64,000 nucleotides of DNA from Ottowia flava (GCF_042680565.1 NZ_JBHUEJ010000034.1:7032-71031), one strand, 5' to 3'. Counted from the first letter of the stretch, positions 7,567 through 16,201 are shown. Program-made: numbers and translations. The notes: generated by a model from the sequence alone, not told the origin.

Positions 7567-8577
7567 ATGAAAGCCGTTGGCTACTTCACCCCTCAACCGA
7601 TCGACCACGCCGATGCGCTGCTCGACCTCGATTTGCCCACGCCCACGCCCGGCGCGCACGACCTGCTGGTGCGGGTGAAGGCGGTGTCGGTCAACCCGGT
7701 GGACGTCAAGGTGCGCGCTTCGGCCACGCCCAAGGACGGCAGCGCGCGCATCCTGGGCTGGGACGCGGTGGGTGTCGTCGAGGGCATGGGCGCCGACGTG
7801 CAGGGCTTTGCGGTGGGCGACCGCGTGTACTACGCCGGCGATCTGACGCGACCGGGCACCAACGCCGAGCTGCACGCCGTGGACGCCCGCATCGCCGCGC
7901 ACGCCCCCAAGACCCTGAACGACGCCGAAGCCGCGGCGCTGCCGCTGACCAGCATCACCGCTTGGGAATTGCTGTTCGACCGCCTGGCCGTGCCGGCCGG
8001 TGGCGGACAGGGTCAAACCCTGTTGGTGATGGGCGGCGCGGGCGGCGTCGGTTCCATGCTGACGCAGCTGGCGCGCGAGCTGACGGAGCTGCGCGTGGTC
8101 GCCACCGCCTCACGGCCCGAGACGCGCGCCTGGAGCCTGGACCACGGCGCGCACGACGTGATTGACCACCGCCAGCCGCTGGCGCCGCAATTGGCGGCGC
8201 TGGGCTTGCCGCAGATCGACCTGGTCGCGGGGCTGACGCACACCCCGCACTACTTTGCGCAGTACGTCGACTGCCTGCGCCCGCAAGGCCGCATCGCGCT
8301 GATCGACGACATGGACACGCTGAACGTGGTGCCGCTGAAGGCCAAAAGCCTGTCGCTGCACTGGGAGATGATGTTCACCCGCTCAATGTTCGGCACCGCC
8401 GACATGGCGCGCCAGGGCGCGCTGCTGGCCGAGGTCGCCCAACTGGCGGACGCCGGCCGCATCCGCAGCACGCTGACCGAGGAATTCGGCCCGCTCAATG
8501 CCGCCAACCTGCGCCGCGCCCACGCGCGGGTCGAAAGCGGCAAGATGATCGGCAAGGCCGTGCTGGCGGGCTTTTGA
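7567..8577 (+). CDS. Zinc-binding alcohol dehydrogenase family oxidoreductase
   Basis: Protein of 336 aa starting at the ATG 7567 (MKAVGYFTP; upstream in-frame starts lie in the promoter region). It belongs to the medium-chain dehydrogenase/reductase superfamily: N-terminal GroES-like domain (VKAVSVNPVDVKVR, ILGWDAVGVVEGMG), then a Rossmann NADPH site (LLVMGGAGGVGSMLTQLAREL). No structural or catalytic zinc Cys cluster is visible, so it is the zinc-free quinone reductase-like branch despite the family name. Length and motifs match NADPH:quinone or enone reductases. Probably controlled by the divergent LysR regulator. Substrate not predictable. Confidence 0.85.
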   Translation: MKAVGYFTPQPIDHADALLDLDLPTPTPGAHDLLVRVKAVSVNPVDVKVRASATPKDGSARILGWDAVGVVEGMGADVQGFAVGDRVYYAGDLTRPGTNAELHAVDARIAAHAPKTLNDAEAAALPLTSITAWELLFDRLAVPAGGGQGQTLLVMGGAGGVGSMLTQLARELTELRVVATASRPETRAWSLDHGAHDVIDHRQPLAPQLAALGLPQIDLVAGLTHTPHYFAQYVDCLRPQGRIALIDDMDTLNVVPLKAKSLSLHWEMMFTRSMFGTADMARQGALLAEVAQLADAGRIRSTLTEEFGPLNAANLRRAHARVESGKMIGKAVLAGF

Positions 8578-8590
8578 GCGGTCTGGAAGC

Positions 8591-8659
8591 AGAGGCCGGA
8601 TTTATATAAGGAATTGGCCTCTTTCCCTACTGCCATCTGCGCGACCAGCTATTGAAATG
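8591..8659 (-). repeat. Dispersed repeat, copy 2 (reverse orientation)
   Basis: Reads CCCTACTGCCATCTGCGCGA followed by CCAGCTATTGAAA on the plus strand, the reverse orientation of the core. The left end carries an AGAGGCC / GGCCTCT inverted pair. Lies between the convergent dehydrogenase and Bug-receptor genes. Confidence 0.75.
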
Positions 8660-8718
8660 GAAGCAAGTGTCGCTCAAGTCGGGGGGGTGCCGATGGGGCA
8701 TCGCCAGCCCCCCGTCGC

Positions 8719-9702
8719 TCACTGCAGCGGCAACTTCACCGCTTCCACCAGGCGCTTCCAGCGTGCGATTTCTTCTTTCTGGTATTTCAGCATCTCGGCG
8801 GGCGTGGTGGCCAGTTGCTCGCTGCCCTGGCGGGCGTAGAACTCGTGCACTTCGGCGGAGTTGCTGGCTTGGCGGAACAGCTCGGCCAAGCGCTTGATTG
8901 CGGGGGCCGGGGTTTTGGCGGGGACGGCGGCGGCGACCCAGTTGACGGCCAGGAAGTCGGGGTAACCGGCGTCGACGATGGTGGGCACGTCCGGCAGCAG
9001 CTGGTAGCGCTTGGCCGCCGTGAACGCCAGTGCGCGGGCGCGGCCGCCCTTTACGAGCTCGACTGCGCCGGAGGCGTCGACCACGGCGAAGTCGACGGTG
9101 TTGCTGACCACGGCGTTGATCGCGTCGCCCGCGCCCTTGAAGTTGACCAGCGTGGTTTTCATCTTGGCCAGGTCGTTCAGCCATTCCGAGTACAGCGTGT
9201 ACGAGATCGAGCCCGAGCCGTAGTTGAGCGCGCCGGGGCGCTTGCGCGCATCGGCGACCAGGTCGGCCAGCGTGCGGTACGGCGAGTTGGCGGGCACGAT
9301 GATCAGGCACGGGCCGCGCGAGAGCAGCGAGATCGGCGCGAAGTCGGTCAGCGGGTCGTAGGGCAGCTTGCGGAAGGTGGCGGCGTTGGTCGACAGCGTG
9401 GAGTTGCTGCCCAGAAACACCGTGTAGCCATCGGCCGGCGCGTTCAGCACCGTCTGCACGGCGATGAAGCCGTTGCCGCCGGGCTTGTTTTCGACCACCG
9501 CGCCATGGCCGGTCAGCTCGCCCAGCACGCGGGCGTACAGGCGCGCCGTCGTGTCGGTGCCGCTGCCCGACGGAAAGGGCACGACCAGCCGCAACGGCCG
9601 GCTGGGAAAGACGTCGGCGGCATGGGCGCCAGTCACCAGGGCGGCGGCCGCACCGGCGACGCTGAGAATGAATTGGCGGCGATTCGAGGCAAGGTTTTTC
9701 AT
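8719..9702 (-). CDS. Bug-family tripartite tricarboxylate transporter solute receptor
   Basis: Periplasmic binding protein of 327 aa (TctC/BugD family). Start at 9702 gives MKNLASNRRQFILSVAG, a signal with a Tat-like RRQFIL motif and cleavage near AHAAD; an ATG 14 codons upstream lacks a ribosome site. Typical Bug features: FPSRPLRLVVPFPSGSGTDT near the mature N-terminus, NKPGGNGFIAVQTV, and a C-terminal PAEMLKYQKEEIARWKRLVE. No TctA/TctB membrane genes are adjacent, which is normal for orphan Bug receptors in this family. It is the last gene of an operon with acyl-CoA dehydrogenase, CoA-transferase and crotonase genes, so its ligand is probably the organic acid that those enzymes degrade (inference). 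Confidence 0.9.
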   Translation of the reverse strand: MKNLASNRRQFILSVAGAAAALVTGAHAADVFPSRPLRLVVPFPSGSGTDTTARLYARVLGELTGHGAVVENKPGGNGFIAVQTVLNAPADGYTVFLGSNSTLSTNAATFRKLPYDPLTDFAPISLLSRGPCLIIVPANSPYRTLADLVADARKRPGALNYGSGSISYTLYSEWLNDLAKMKTTLVNFKGAGDAINAVVSNTVDFAVVDASGAVELVKGGRARALAFTAAKRYQLLPDVPTIVDAGYPDFLAVNWVAAAVPAKTPAPAIKRLAELFRQASNSAEVHEFYARQGSEQLATTPAEMLKYQKEEIARWKRLVEAVKLPLQ

Positions 9703-9760
9703 GGTGTCTCCGTAAGGGTGAATCCGCTGCGCTGGCGGCGGCAAGGGTGTTGAGTGAGAG

Positions 9761-10927
9761 TCAGCGGCGCAGGCCGAGCAGTTCGCGCGCGATGACCCAG
9801 CGGTGCACCTCGGACGGGCCTTCGTAAATGCGCATCAGCCGGGTTTCGTTGGCCATCTGCTGCAGGGGCAGTTCCTTGGTCATACCCATGGCGCCCAGGG
9901 TCTGCATGGCGTGGTCGATCACGTCCCAGGCCATTTCGGTGGCGAAGACCTTGATCATCGAGACCTGCATACGCGCTTCATCGCCCGCGTCGATGCGGGC
10001 GGCCGCGTCGTAGGTCATCAGGCGGCAGGCGTGGATGCGGGTAGCGGCGTTGGCGACCCACCACTGGATCGCCTGGCGGTCGGCCAGCCTGGCGCCGAAG
10101 GTCTCGCGCTGTTGGGCGTATTCGCACAGCATGTCGAGCGCGCGCTGAGCGCGGCCGATGCACCAGGCGGCCATCTGCACGCGGCGGGTCGACAGGCGCG
10201 ACTGCATGGGCGCGAAGCCGTGCCCTTCGCGCCCCAGCATCTGGCTGGACGGGACGCGGCAGTCGTCAAAAGCGACTTCGTAGGTCGATACACCCCCGAT
10301 CATCGGAATGCGCCGCTCAACGCGAAAGCCCGGCGTGTCGCGATCGACGATGAAGGCGGAGATGCCGCCGCGCGCGCCCTTGGCCTTGTCGGTCACCGCC
10401 ATGGCGATGGTCCAGTCGGCACGGGCCGCGCGGCTGATCCAGATCTTGCGGCCGTTCAGGATCCAGTGGTCGCCGTCACGCTCGGCCCGGGTGCTCATCA
10501 TGGCCGGGTCGCCGCCGGCGCCGGGCTCCGAGATGGCGATCGCCGACACGGTTTCGCCGCGGGCGTAGGGCGCCAGGTAGCGCGCGCGTTGCGCTTCGTT
10601 GGCGGTCAACATCAGCATGCGCAGATTGGGCGAATCGGGTGGCAGCTCGTAGGGCGTGACCGTGTGGCCCAGCGCTTCGTTGACACCGACCATGGCGACC
10701 ACGGGCAAGTCCGAGCCACCCATCTCCTCCGGCGCGTCCAGTCCCCACAGGCCCAGCTCACGCGTAAGCTTGTCCAGACGCTCTTTTTCCTCGACAAGCA
10801 GCTCCAGCGGCTGACCGGCGGCCTCGCGCGACAGCACGGCGGGCTCCAGGGGAATCAGGTGCTCGCGCACGAAGCGGGCGACCAGCTCCTTGAGCATGCG
10901 GTGTTCTTCAGGCAATTCCGTGTTCAT
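9761..10927 (-). CDS. Acyl-CoA dehydrogenase
   Basis: FAD enzyme of 388 aa oxidising an acyl-CoA to the 2,3-enoyl-CoA and passing electrons to ETF. Visible motifs: AIAISEPGAGGDPAM and WILNGRKIWISRAA (FAD and substrate contacts), CEYAQQRETFG with IQWWVANAA, QTLGAMGMTKELPL, and the catalytic Glu in RIYEGPSEVHRWVIAREL. Length and domain order are those of medium/short-chain family members. Its ATG overlaps the stop of the CoA-transferase gene (ATGA at 10924-10927), so the two are coupled. Substrate undetermined; the CoA-transferase partner suggests an exogenous carboxylic acid. Confidence 0.92.
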   Translation of the reverse strand: MNTELPEEHRMLKELVARFVREHLIPLEPAVLSREAAGQPLELLVEEKERLDKLTRELGLWGLDAPEEMGGSDLPVVAMVGVNEALGHTVTPYELPPDSPNLRMLMLTANEAQRARYLAPYARGETVSAIAISEPGAGGDPAMMSTRAERDGDHWILNGRKIWISRAARADWTIAMAVTDKAKGARGGISAFIVDRDTPGFRVERRIPMIGGVSTYEVAFDDCRVPSSQMLGREGHGFAPMQSRLSTRRVQMAAWCIGRAQRALDMLCEYAQQRETFGARLADRQAIQWWVANAATRIHACRLMTYDAAARIDAGDEARMQVSMIKVFATEMAWDVIDHAMQTLGAMGMTKELPLQQMANETRLMRIYEGPSEVHRWVIARELLGLRR

Positions 10928-12108
10928 GGTCTGGATCCGTCGTGGGAAGGGAGTTCGCCGAGCACTTCGGCCGTGTGTTCACCCAGCGCAGGTGCATGGC
11001 GGCGCAGCGACAGCGGTGTCGCGGAAAACCGCGCGGTCGGTCGCAGCTCGACCAAGGCGCCCTCGGTCGGATGCTGGGTGTGCTGGAACAGGCCCACGGC
11101 GCGCAGGTGCGGGTGGTTGGGCAACTCGTCGATGCCATAGATCGGCGTGGCAGGGATGTCGAGGTCTTCGAAGATCGCCATCCACTCGGCAGACGAGCGC
11201 GTCGGGGTGATTTCCGCCATGGCGGCGTAGAGCGCGCGGATGTTGGCGTTGCGCAGGGCCGGGTCGGTCACGGCAAAGCGTTCGGCCAGGTCCTCGCGGT
11301 CGGCGGCGCGGAAAAACGCCTGCCAGTGGCGCTCGGTGTAGGGCAGGGCGCAGATCCAGCCGTCCTGCGTCGGCGCCGGGCGACGGCCACCTTGCATCAG
11401 GCGCGCGTAGCCGGCGGGCTCGGTCTGCGGCTCGAAGGTCAGGCCGCCCAGGTGTTCAGCGAGCGCGAAGGAGGCCATGGTTTCCAGCATCGGCACTTCG
11501 ACGCTCTGGCCCACGCCATGGCGCTCGCGGTGGAAAAGTGCCGCCAGCACGGCGTTGGCCAGCGCCAGCCCGGTGGTCTTGTCGGCGATCAGGCTGGGGA
11601 CGTAGTCCGGCTGGGCGCTCAACGAGGTGGTGAGCCCGACCAGACCGCAAGCGGCCTGGATGATGTCGTCAAAGGCCGGGCGGTCGCGGTGTGGGCCGTC
11701 CTGGCCAAAGCCGGTCGCCACGCAGTAGACGATGCGTGCATTGATCGCTGCCACGGCCTCGTAGCCGAAGCCGAGGCGCTCGATGGCCGACACGCGCATG
11801 TTGTGCACCAACACGTCCGCGGTGGCGATGAGCTGGCGCAGCTGCTCGGCGCCTTCGGGCGTCTTGAGATCGATCACCACGGAGCGCTTGTTGCGGTTGA
11901 GCGCCAGGTAGATCGAGCTCATGCCGCGGTGGCGCGAGACGCCGTTGGCGCGCATCAGGTCGCCTTCAGGCGCCTCGATCTTGATCACGTCGGCACCGAA
12001 ATCCGCCAGGATCTGCGTGGCCAGTGGACCGAGGACGACGGAGGTCAGGTCGAGCACGCGCACGCCGTCCAGCGGGCCGGCCGATGTCGTGGACTTGGTT
12101 GGGGTCAT
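10924..12108 (-). CDS. Class III (CaiB/BaiF family) CoA-transferase
   Basis: Protein of 394 aa that would move CoA between acyl-CoA and a free acid. Start chosen at 12108 (MTPTKSTTSAG), just before the conserved GPLDGVRVLDLTSVVLGP, LADFGADVIKIEAP and NRNKRSVVIDLKTPEG. The catalytic Asp is expected in RDRPAFDDIIQAACGL (family pattern PxxDxxxQA). GRRPAPTQDGWI and the C-terminal AWM-type segment are also typical. It lies 10 nt after the crotonase gene and is coupled to the acyl-CoA dehydrogenase. It probably activates the acid imported via the Bug receptor. Confidence 0.9.
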   Translation of the reverse strand: MTPTKSTTSAGPLDGVRVLDLTSVVLGPLATQILADFGADVIKIEAPEGDLMRANGVSRHRGMSSIYLALNRNKRSVVIDLKTPEGAEQLRQLIATADVLVHNMRVSAIERLGFGYEAVAAINARIVYCVATGFGQDGPHRDRPAFDDIIQAACGLVGLTTSLSAQPDYVPSLIADKTTGLALANAVLAALFHRERHGVGQSVEVPMLETMASFALAEHLGGLTFEPQTEPAGYARLMQGGRRPAPTQDGWICALPYTERHWQAFFRAADREDLAERFAVTDPALRNANIRALYAAMAEITPTRSSAEWMAIFEDLDIPATPIYGIDELPNHPHLRAVGLFQHTQHPTEGALVELRPTARFSATPLSLRRHAPALGEHTAEVLGELPSHDGSRP

Positions 12109-12118
12109 GCGGGGTTCC

Positions 12119-12892
12119 TCAGCGGCCATGAAACACGGGGGCGCGGCGGGCGGCCATGGCGGCCACGCCTTCACGGAAGTCTTCGGTGGCGAATTCGGTG
12201 CGCTGGATCGCGCATTCGTGCCGGTTGGCCTGCACGATGGCATCGGCCAGGCCCCGACGCAGCGTGGCGCGGGTGGATTCGACGGCCAGCGGGGCGGAAG
12301 TCGCGATTTCCTCAGCCAGAGCCAGCGCGGTGGGCAGTACCTGCGCCTTGTCGACGAGCACGTCGATCAGTCCGAGGGCCTCGGCTTTGGCGCCGTCGAT
12401 GCGTCGGCCGGTGTAGAACATCAGGCTGGCCTGCTGCTCGCCGATCAGGCGGGGCAGCGTCAGACTCAGGCCGAAGCCGGGGTGAAAGCCCAGGCGGTTG
12501 AAGTTGGCGCTGAAGCGGGCCTCGGCGCACGCGACGCGGAAATCTGCCACCAGCGCCAGACCGAGACCCGCGCCGACCGCGGCGCCTTCGATGGCCGCGA
12601 CGATGGGTTTGCGGCCGCGAAACAGCCGCATCGCCTGCACGTAGAACGACGAGGGATCGGCGTCTGACGTTGGCGTCTGGCGAGGGGCGCCGAAGTCCGC
12701 ACCGGCACAGAAGGCGCTGGCGCCTGAGCTGAGCACGATGGCCCGGCAGGCGGCGTCGGCATCGAGCGCCTCCAGCGCATCGGCCAAACGGCGCATCACG
12801 TCTTCGTCAACGTAGTTGTGCGGTGGGCGGGTCAGCACGACATGGGCGACGTGCCCCGTCTGTGACACCTGGATGTCGTCTGCAGTGGTCAT
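12119..12892 (-). CDS. Crotonase (enoyl-CoA hydratase/isomerase) family protein
   Basis: Protein of 257 aa, start at 12892 (MTTADDIQVSQTG); an earlier ATG at 12979 would add 29 residues across the promoter and palindrome. Crotonase fold signatures: VVLTRPPHNYVDEDV, SSGASAFCAGADF (oxyanion loop), AAIEGAAVGAGLGLALVADF (second oxyanion Gly), LGFHPGFGLSLTLPRLIG. At the two positions that hold the catalytic glutamates of true hydratases (Glu144 and Glu164 of the rat enzyme) it appears to have Phe or Asn and Leu. It may therefore not be a classic hydratase but an isomerase, hydrolase or other crotonase. First gene of the four-gene operon; divergent from the IclR regulator. Confidence 0.85.
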   Translation of the reverse strand: MTTADDIQVSQTGHVAHVVLTRPPHNYVDEDVMRRLADALEALDADAACRAIVLSSGASAFCAGADFGAPRQTPTSDADPSSFYVQAMRLFRGRKPIVAAIEGAAVGAGLGLALVADFRVACAEARFSANFNRLGFHPGFGLSLTLPRLIGEQQASLMFYTGRRIDGAKAEALGLIDVLVDKAQVLPTALALAEEIATSAPLAVESTRATLRRGLADAIVQANRHECAIQRTEFATEDFREGVAAMAARRAPVFHGR

Positions 12893-12963
12893 GCCCGGCT
12901 TGTCTCCTTCGGGTGGGTGGTGGGAATCTGGCCCAAGTATTTCTGGCGCACCCCGGGTCTGGC

Positions 12964-12969
12964 TATACT
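12964..12969 (+). promoter_or_regulatory. Possible -10 element of the iclR-type gene
   Basis: TATACT lies 33 nt before the ATG at 13002, with a poor -35 candidate (TTCTGG, 12941-12946) at 17-bp spacing. The operator-like palindrome begins right after it. Confidence 0.35.
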
Positions 12970-12971
12970 GG

Positions 12972-12990
12972 AATTTCAATAGTTGAAATT
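12972..12990. promoter_or_regulatory. Likely IclR-type operator, palindrome AATTTCAA-TAG-TTGAAATT
   Basis: Perfect 8-bp inverted repeat with a 3-bp spacer in the 109-bp divergent region between the crotonase operon and the IclR-family gene. Its A/T-rich symmetry stands out in GC-rich DNA. Position and size fit an IclR-family operator controlling both directions. Confidence 0.65.
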
Positions 12991-13001
12991 ACGAGGCGTG
13001 C

Positions 13002-13829
13002 ATGCCAGCTACCGTCAGCGGCGTTTCGTCCCGCAGGGAAACCGCGCTGACCCGCGTGTTCACACGCGACGCGGCGGGCAGCCTCACGCTGGCGCGCGGG
13101 CTGCGCCTGTTGCACGCCTTCCGGGTGGGGGTGATCAGCCTGACGAATGCCGAGTTGGCGCGTCGCACCCAACTGCCGCGCCCCACAGTCAGCCGCTTGA
13201 CCCAATCGCTGGTCGAAGCCGGGTTTCTGGATTACGACGTGGACGAGCGCAGTTATCGGCTGAGCGCGCTGTTTCTCAGCCTGTCAGACGCCTACCAGCA
13301 GGCGCATCCCACGAGCCACGTCGCGCAGCCGCTCATGCGGCAGTTGGCCGAGAAGCAGCGCCTGAACGCGGGGCTGGCCAGGCCGAACGATCTGGACATG
13401 GTGTACTTGGCCACCGAACGCTGGGGGCGTGACAGCGTCTCGCAGGTGCGGCGGGTCACCGCAGGTACCCGTGTGCCGATGGAGCAGACGGCGACCGGGC
13501 TGTCTCATCTGGCTTCGTTGAACGATGCTGCTCTGGACCATCTGGTGCCACGCCTGGCCCAGCGCAGCGGCGTGACGGAGGCTGCGGTGCGAGCCAGTGT
13601 CCTGCGCTGCACGCGGCAGATGGCGCGGCAGGGCTATTGCACGGCGGAGTTCATGCCCGATCACCTGTTCGCCGTCGCCACCACCTTGGTCAGCGCGGAC
13701 GACCAGACCTACAGCCTCAGCATCAGCTTTTCGTGCGAGCGCGAACGCGTACCGGCCGAATTGCGACGCCACGCGATGTACCTCAAGAAGCTCAAGCGGG
13801 ACATCCTCGCGGCCAGCGCCCGGCCGTAA
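13002..13829 (+). CDS. IclR-family transcriptional regulator
   Basis: Protein of 275 aa. N-terminal helix-turn-helix: LARGLRLLHAFRVGVISLTN, ELARRTQLPRPTVSRLTQSL, VEAGFLDYDVDERSYRLSALF. The effector-binding domain covers about residues 100-270, with MEQTATGLSHLASL, RQMARQGYCTAEF and SLSISFSCERERVPAEL. It is divergent from the crotonase/CoA-transferase/acyl-CoA dehydrogenase/Bug operon and has a perfect palindrome just before it, so it is the likely local regulator of acid catabolism. Effector unknown. Confidence 0.9.
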   Translation: MPATVSGVSSRRETALTRVFTRDAAGSLTLARGLRLLHAFRVGVISLTNAELARRTQLPRPTVSRLTQSLVEAGFLDYDVDERSYRLSALFLSLSDAYQQAHPTSHVAQPLMRQLAEKQRLNAGLARPNDLDMVYLATERWGRDSVSQVRRVTAGTRVPMEQTATGLSHLASLNDAALDHLVPRLAQRSGVTEAAVRASVLRCTRQMARQGYCTAEFMPDHLFAVATTLVSADDQTYSLSISFSCERERVPAELRRHAMYLKKLKRDILAASARP

Positions 13830-13860
13830 GCTGCGCCGCGGGGTGCCTTGCGGCGCAGGC

Positions 13861-15411
13861 TCAGGCGGTATGGGCCTTGCGCAGTTCGCGCTTGAGCAGT
13901 TTGCCGCTGGGGTTCTTGGGCAGCGCGTCGGCGAACACCACGCGCTTGGGCGCCTTGAAGGTGGCCATGTGGGTGGTGCAGTGGGCGATGACCTGCTCTT
14001 CGGTCAGCGCCTGCCCGACCTTGACGACGATGACGGCCGTGACGGCTTCGACCCATTTCGGGTCGGGCAGACCGATCACGGCGACTTCGCTCACCTCGGG
14101 CAGGCGGTAGATCATTTCCTCGACCTCGCGGCTGGCCACGTTTTCACCGCCGGTCTTGATCATGTCCTTCATGCGGTCGACGACGGTGATGTAGCCCTCG
14201 TCGTCGATCACGCCCAGGTCGCCCGAATGGAACCAGTCGCCGCTGAAGGCCGCGGCGGTGCGCGCTTCGTCCTTGAAGTAGCCCTGCATCAGGTGCGGCG
14301 AGCGGTGCACGATCTCGCCGACTTCGCCCACGGCCACGTCGCGCATGTCCAGATCGACCACGCGCGTTTCCACGTTCAGCACGGCGCGCCCGGCCGAGCC
14401 GGCCTTGCGCAGCTGGTCGTCCGGGCCGAGCATGGTGGCAAGCGGGGCGATTTCGGTCTGGCCGTACAGATTCCACAGCCGCACGTTCGGCAGGCGGCGG
14501 GCGATTTCCTTGAGCACTTCCACCGGCATGATCGACGCGCCGTAGTAGCCCTTGGCCAGCTTCGACAGATCGGTGCCGTCAAACAACGGCGAGCGCATCA
14601 GCGCGATCCACACCGTGGGCGGCGCAAAGAAGCTGGTGATGCCCTGGTTGGCCATCAGCGGCAGCAGGTGGTCGGGCGTGGGTTTGGCGGTGATGTGGTT
14701 CTCGGCACCGACGTAGATGGCGGGGCCGAAGAACACGTCGAGCTGCGCGCAGTGGTAGAGCGGCAGCGCATGCAGAACCACGTCGCCTTCGGCGATTTCG
14801 GCGTTAATGACGCAGCTGACGTACTGCCACAGCACGGCGTCGTGGGTCAGCATGGCGCCCTTGGGGCTGGATTCGGTGCCGCTGGTGTAGACGATCTGCG
14901 CCAGGTCGGTGCTTTGCAGCGGCACGTCGGGCAGGGCGGCCGTGCAGGCGGCCAGCTCGTCGAAGCTGACCATGCCGGGCACCGGCTGGCTCGGGTCTTC
15001 GGAGGGCAGCCAGATGAAATTCGTGACCTGCGTATCCAGCGCAGCGGCGGCGTGCGCCAGCTCCGCCAGGCCGCTGTCGGTGGCCAGCCATTTCGCCCCG
15101 GCGTGGCGCAGGATGTAGGCGACCTCGTCGGCCTTGAGCATGAAGTTGATGGGCACCAGCACCGCGCCCAGGCGCGCCAGCGCAAAGCGCAGTGCGGCGA
15201 AGCCGTGCGAGTTGCGCGCCAGCACGGCCACGTGATCGCCCGTGCGAATGCCGCGCTGTGCCAAGCCCGCAGCCAGGCGCGTGACGATGGCATCGAACTC
15301 GGCGTACGTCCAGCGCGTGTCACCGCAGACGATGCCGGTCTTGGTCGGCAGGCGCAGCGCCGTGCGGCGCAGGACGTCGGCGATCGACTGGCGGCGAACG
15401 ATGGGGTGCAT
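13861..15411 (-). CDS. AMP-dependent acyl-CoA synthetase/ligase
   Basis: Protein of 516 aa of the ANL superfamily, activating a carboxylic acid to its CoA thioester through an acyl-AMP. Motifs in order: YTSGTESSPKGAMLTH (P-loop, about 175-190), YGQTE, WFHSGDLGVID, RMKDMIKTGGENV, and the catalytic Lys in KNPSGKLLKRELR at the C-terminus. Length matches medium/long-chain or aromatic acid ligases. It is separate from the operon at 8.7-12.9 kb (on the same strand, with iclR between), and may act on the same or a related acid. The start is at the ATG 15411, preceded on the minus strand by AGGAGAC. Confidence 0.9.
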   Translation of the reverse strand: MHPIVRRQSIADVLRRTALRLPTKTGIVCGDTRWTYAEFDAIVTRLAAGLAQRGIRTGDHVAVLARNSHGFAALRFALARLGAVLVPINFMLKADEVAYILRHAGAKWLATDSGLAELAHAAAALDTQVTNFIWLPSEDPSQPVPGMVSFDELAACTAALPDVPLQSTDLAQIVYTSGTESSPKGAMLTHDAVLWQYVSCVINAEIAEGDVVLHALPLYHCAQLDVFFGPAIYVGAENHITAKPTPDHLLPLMANQGITSFFAPPTVWIALMRSPLFDGTDLSKLAKGYYGASIMPVEVLKEIARRLPNVRLWNLYGQTEIAPLATMLGPDDQLRKAGSAGRAVLNVETRVVDLDMRDVAVGEVGEIVHRSPHLMQGYFKDEARTAAAFSGDWFHSGDLGVIDDEGYITVVDRMKDMIKTGGENVASREVEEMIYRLPEVSEVAVIGLPDPKWVEAVTAVIVVKVGQALTEEQVIAHCTTHMATFKAPKRVVFADALPKNPSGKLLKRELRKAHTA

Positions 15412-15430
15412 GCAGGTCTCCTGAGTTGAA

Positions 15431-15490
15431 TTCTGGATAAAATTGGTCTACAGCCCTACAACCATAAGCGCCAATAGCTATAAAGTTTGA
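15431..15490 (-). repeat. Dispersed repeat, copy 3 (reverse orientation)
   Basis: Reads CAGCCCTACAACCATAAGCG then CCAATAGCTATAAAGTTTG on the plus strand. It overlaps the end of the methyltransferase gene, whose TAG stop (15478-15480) lies in the AGCTATAAA part. Confidence 0.75.
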
Positions 15491-16185
15491 AGCAAATTGA
15501 TGCGCATCGGACGCAGGAAGGGCGTGCCCGGTGGCGGCTTGAGCGCCTCGAAACGCTCGCGCACCGCGTCGCGCATGCCGGGGCTCCAGCGGCGGTCGGC
15601 ATAGGTCACGCCGGTCATGCGACGCTCGTAATCATCGAAATCGGTAAAGCGCACCGGCATGTCGAAATGGAGTTCGGCCACTTCGCGCCAGCCGCCCGTG
15701 GCCAGTGCGCGCTGCACGGCGGCGTACGCGGCCTCGCGCACCTGCTGCTCATCGTTGAACAAGCGGTTGATCTCGTTGAGCGGGCCGTCGAACACGGGCT
15801 CCGACACATACAGATGGGCCCTGAGGCGCAGCACGCGCCGGGTCTCGGCCAGCGCCTGGTCCAGCAGAGGCAGCGGCACGTGGTGCAGCGACTTGAGCAT
15901 CAACGCCAGGTCGAACTGCGCATCCGGCGAGGGGATGGCCTGCGCGCCCGCGGCCACAAAGCGCAGCCCGGGGACGGCCGGCGCGGCCAGATTTTGCGCG
16001 TGCTGGATCGCGTCCACTTCGAGCGCCAGCACGCTGCAGTCCGGGCGCGTCTGCACCAGGCGCCGCGACAGCGCTGCCCCGCCGCAGCCCAGCTCGATCA
16101 CACGCAAGTTGTGCAGCGGCACCCAGCGCGCGATCAGCGCCAGTTCGTCACGCGTCTGTTCGGTGGTGGGGGCGATCAGCGGCAT
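15478..16185 (-). CDS. Class I SAM-dependent methyltransferase
   Basis: Protein of 235 aa starting MPLIAPTTEQTRDELALIAR; the open frame goes further upstream but overlaps the NUDIX gene, so the ATG at 16185 is preferred. SAM-binding motif I is VIELGCGGAALSRRLV; LALEVDAIQHAQNL supplies the acidic residue of motif II. FDLALMLKSLHHVP is the motif IV region and ETRRVLRLRAHLYVSEP follows, the layout of methyltransferase 11/25 family enzymes. Acceptor unknown. It starts 16 nt after the NUDIX hydrolase stop and is likely co-transcribed. Its last two codons and stop fall in a copy of the dispersed repeat. Confidence 0.85.
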   Translation of the reverse strand: MPLIAPTTEQTRDELALIARWVPLHNLRVIELGCGGAALSRRLVQTRPDCSVLALEVDAIQHAQNLAAPAVPGLRFVAAGAQAIPSPDAQFDLALMLKSLHHVPLPLLDQALAETRRVLRLRAHLYVSEPVFDGPLNEINRLFNDEQQVREAAYAAVQRALATGGWREVAELHFDMPVRFTDFDDYERRMTGVTYADRRWSPGMRDAVRERFEALKPPPGTPFLRPMRINLLQTL

Positions 16186-16201
16186 CGTGAGCGGTGGCGA
16201 T

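Noticed and set aside
8601..8610. TTTATATAAG near 8601 as a second GntR operator
   Set aside because: Only half matches the TCTTATATAAGA palindrome and it lies in a repeat copy between convergent genes.
13597..15429. 610-codon plus-strand frame antisense to the acyl-CoA ligase
   Set aside because: His/Val/Gly-rich shadow translation; all ligase motifs are on the minus strand.
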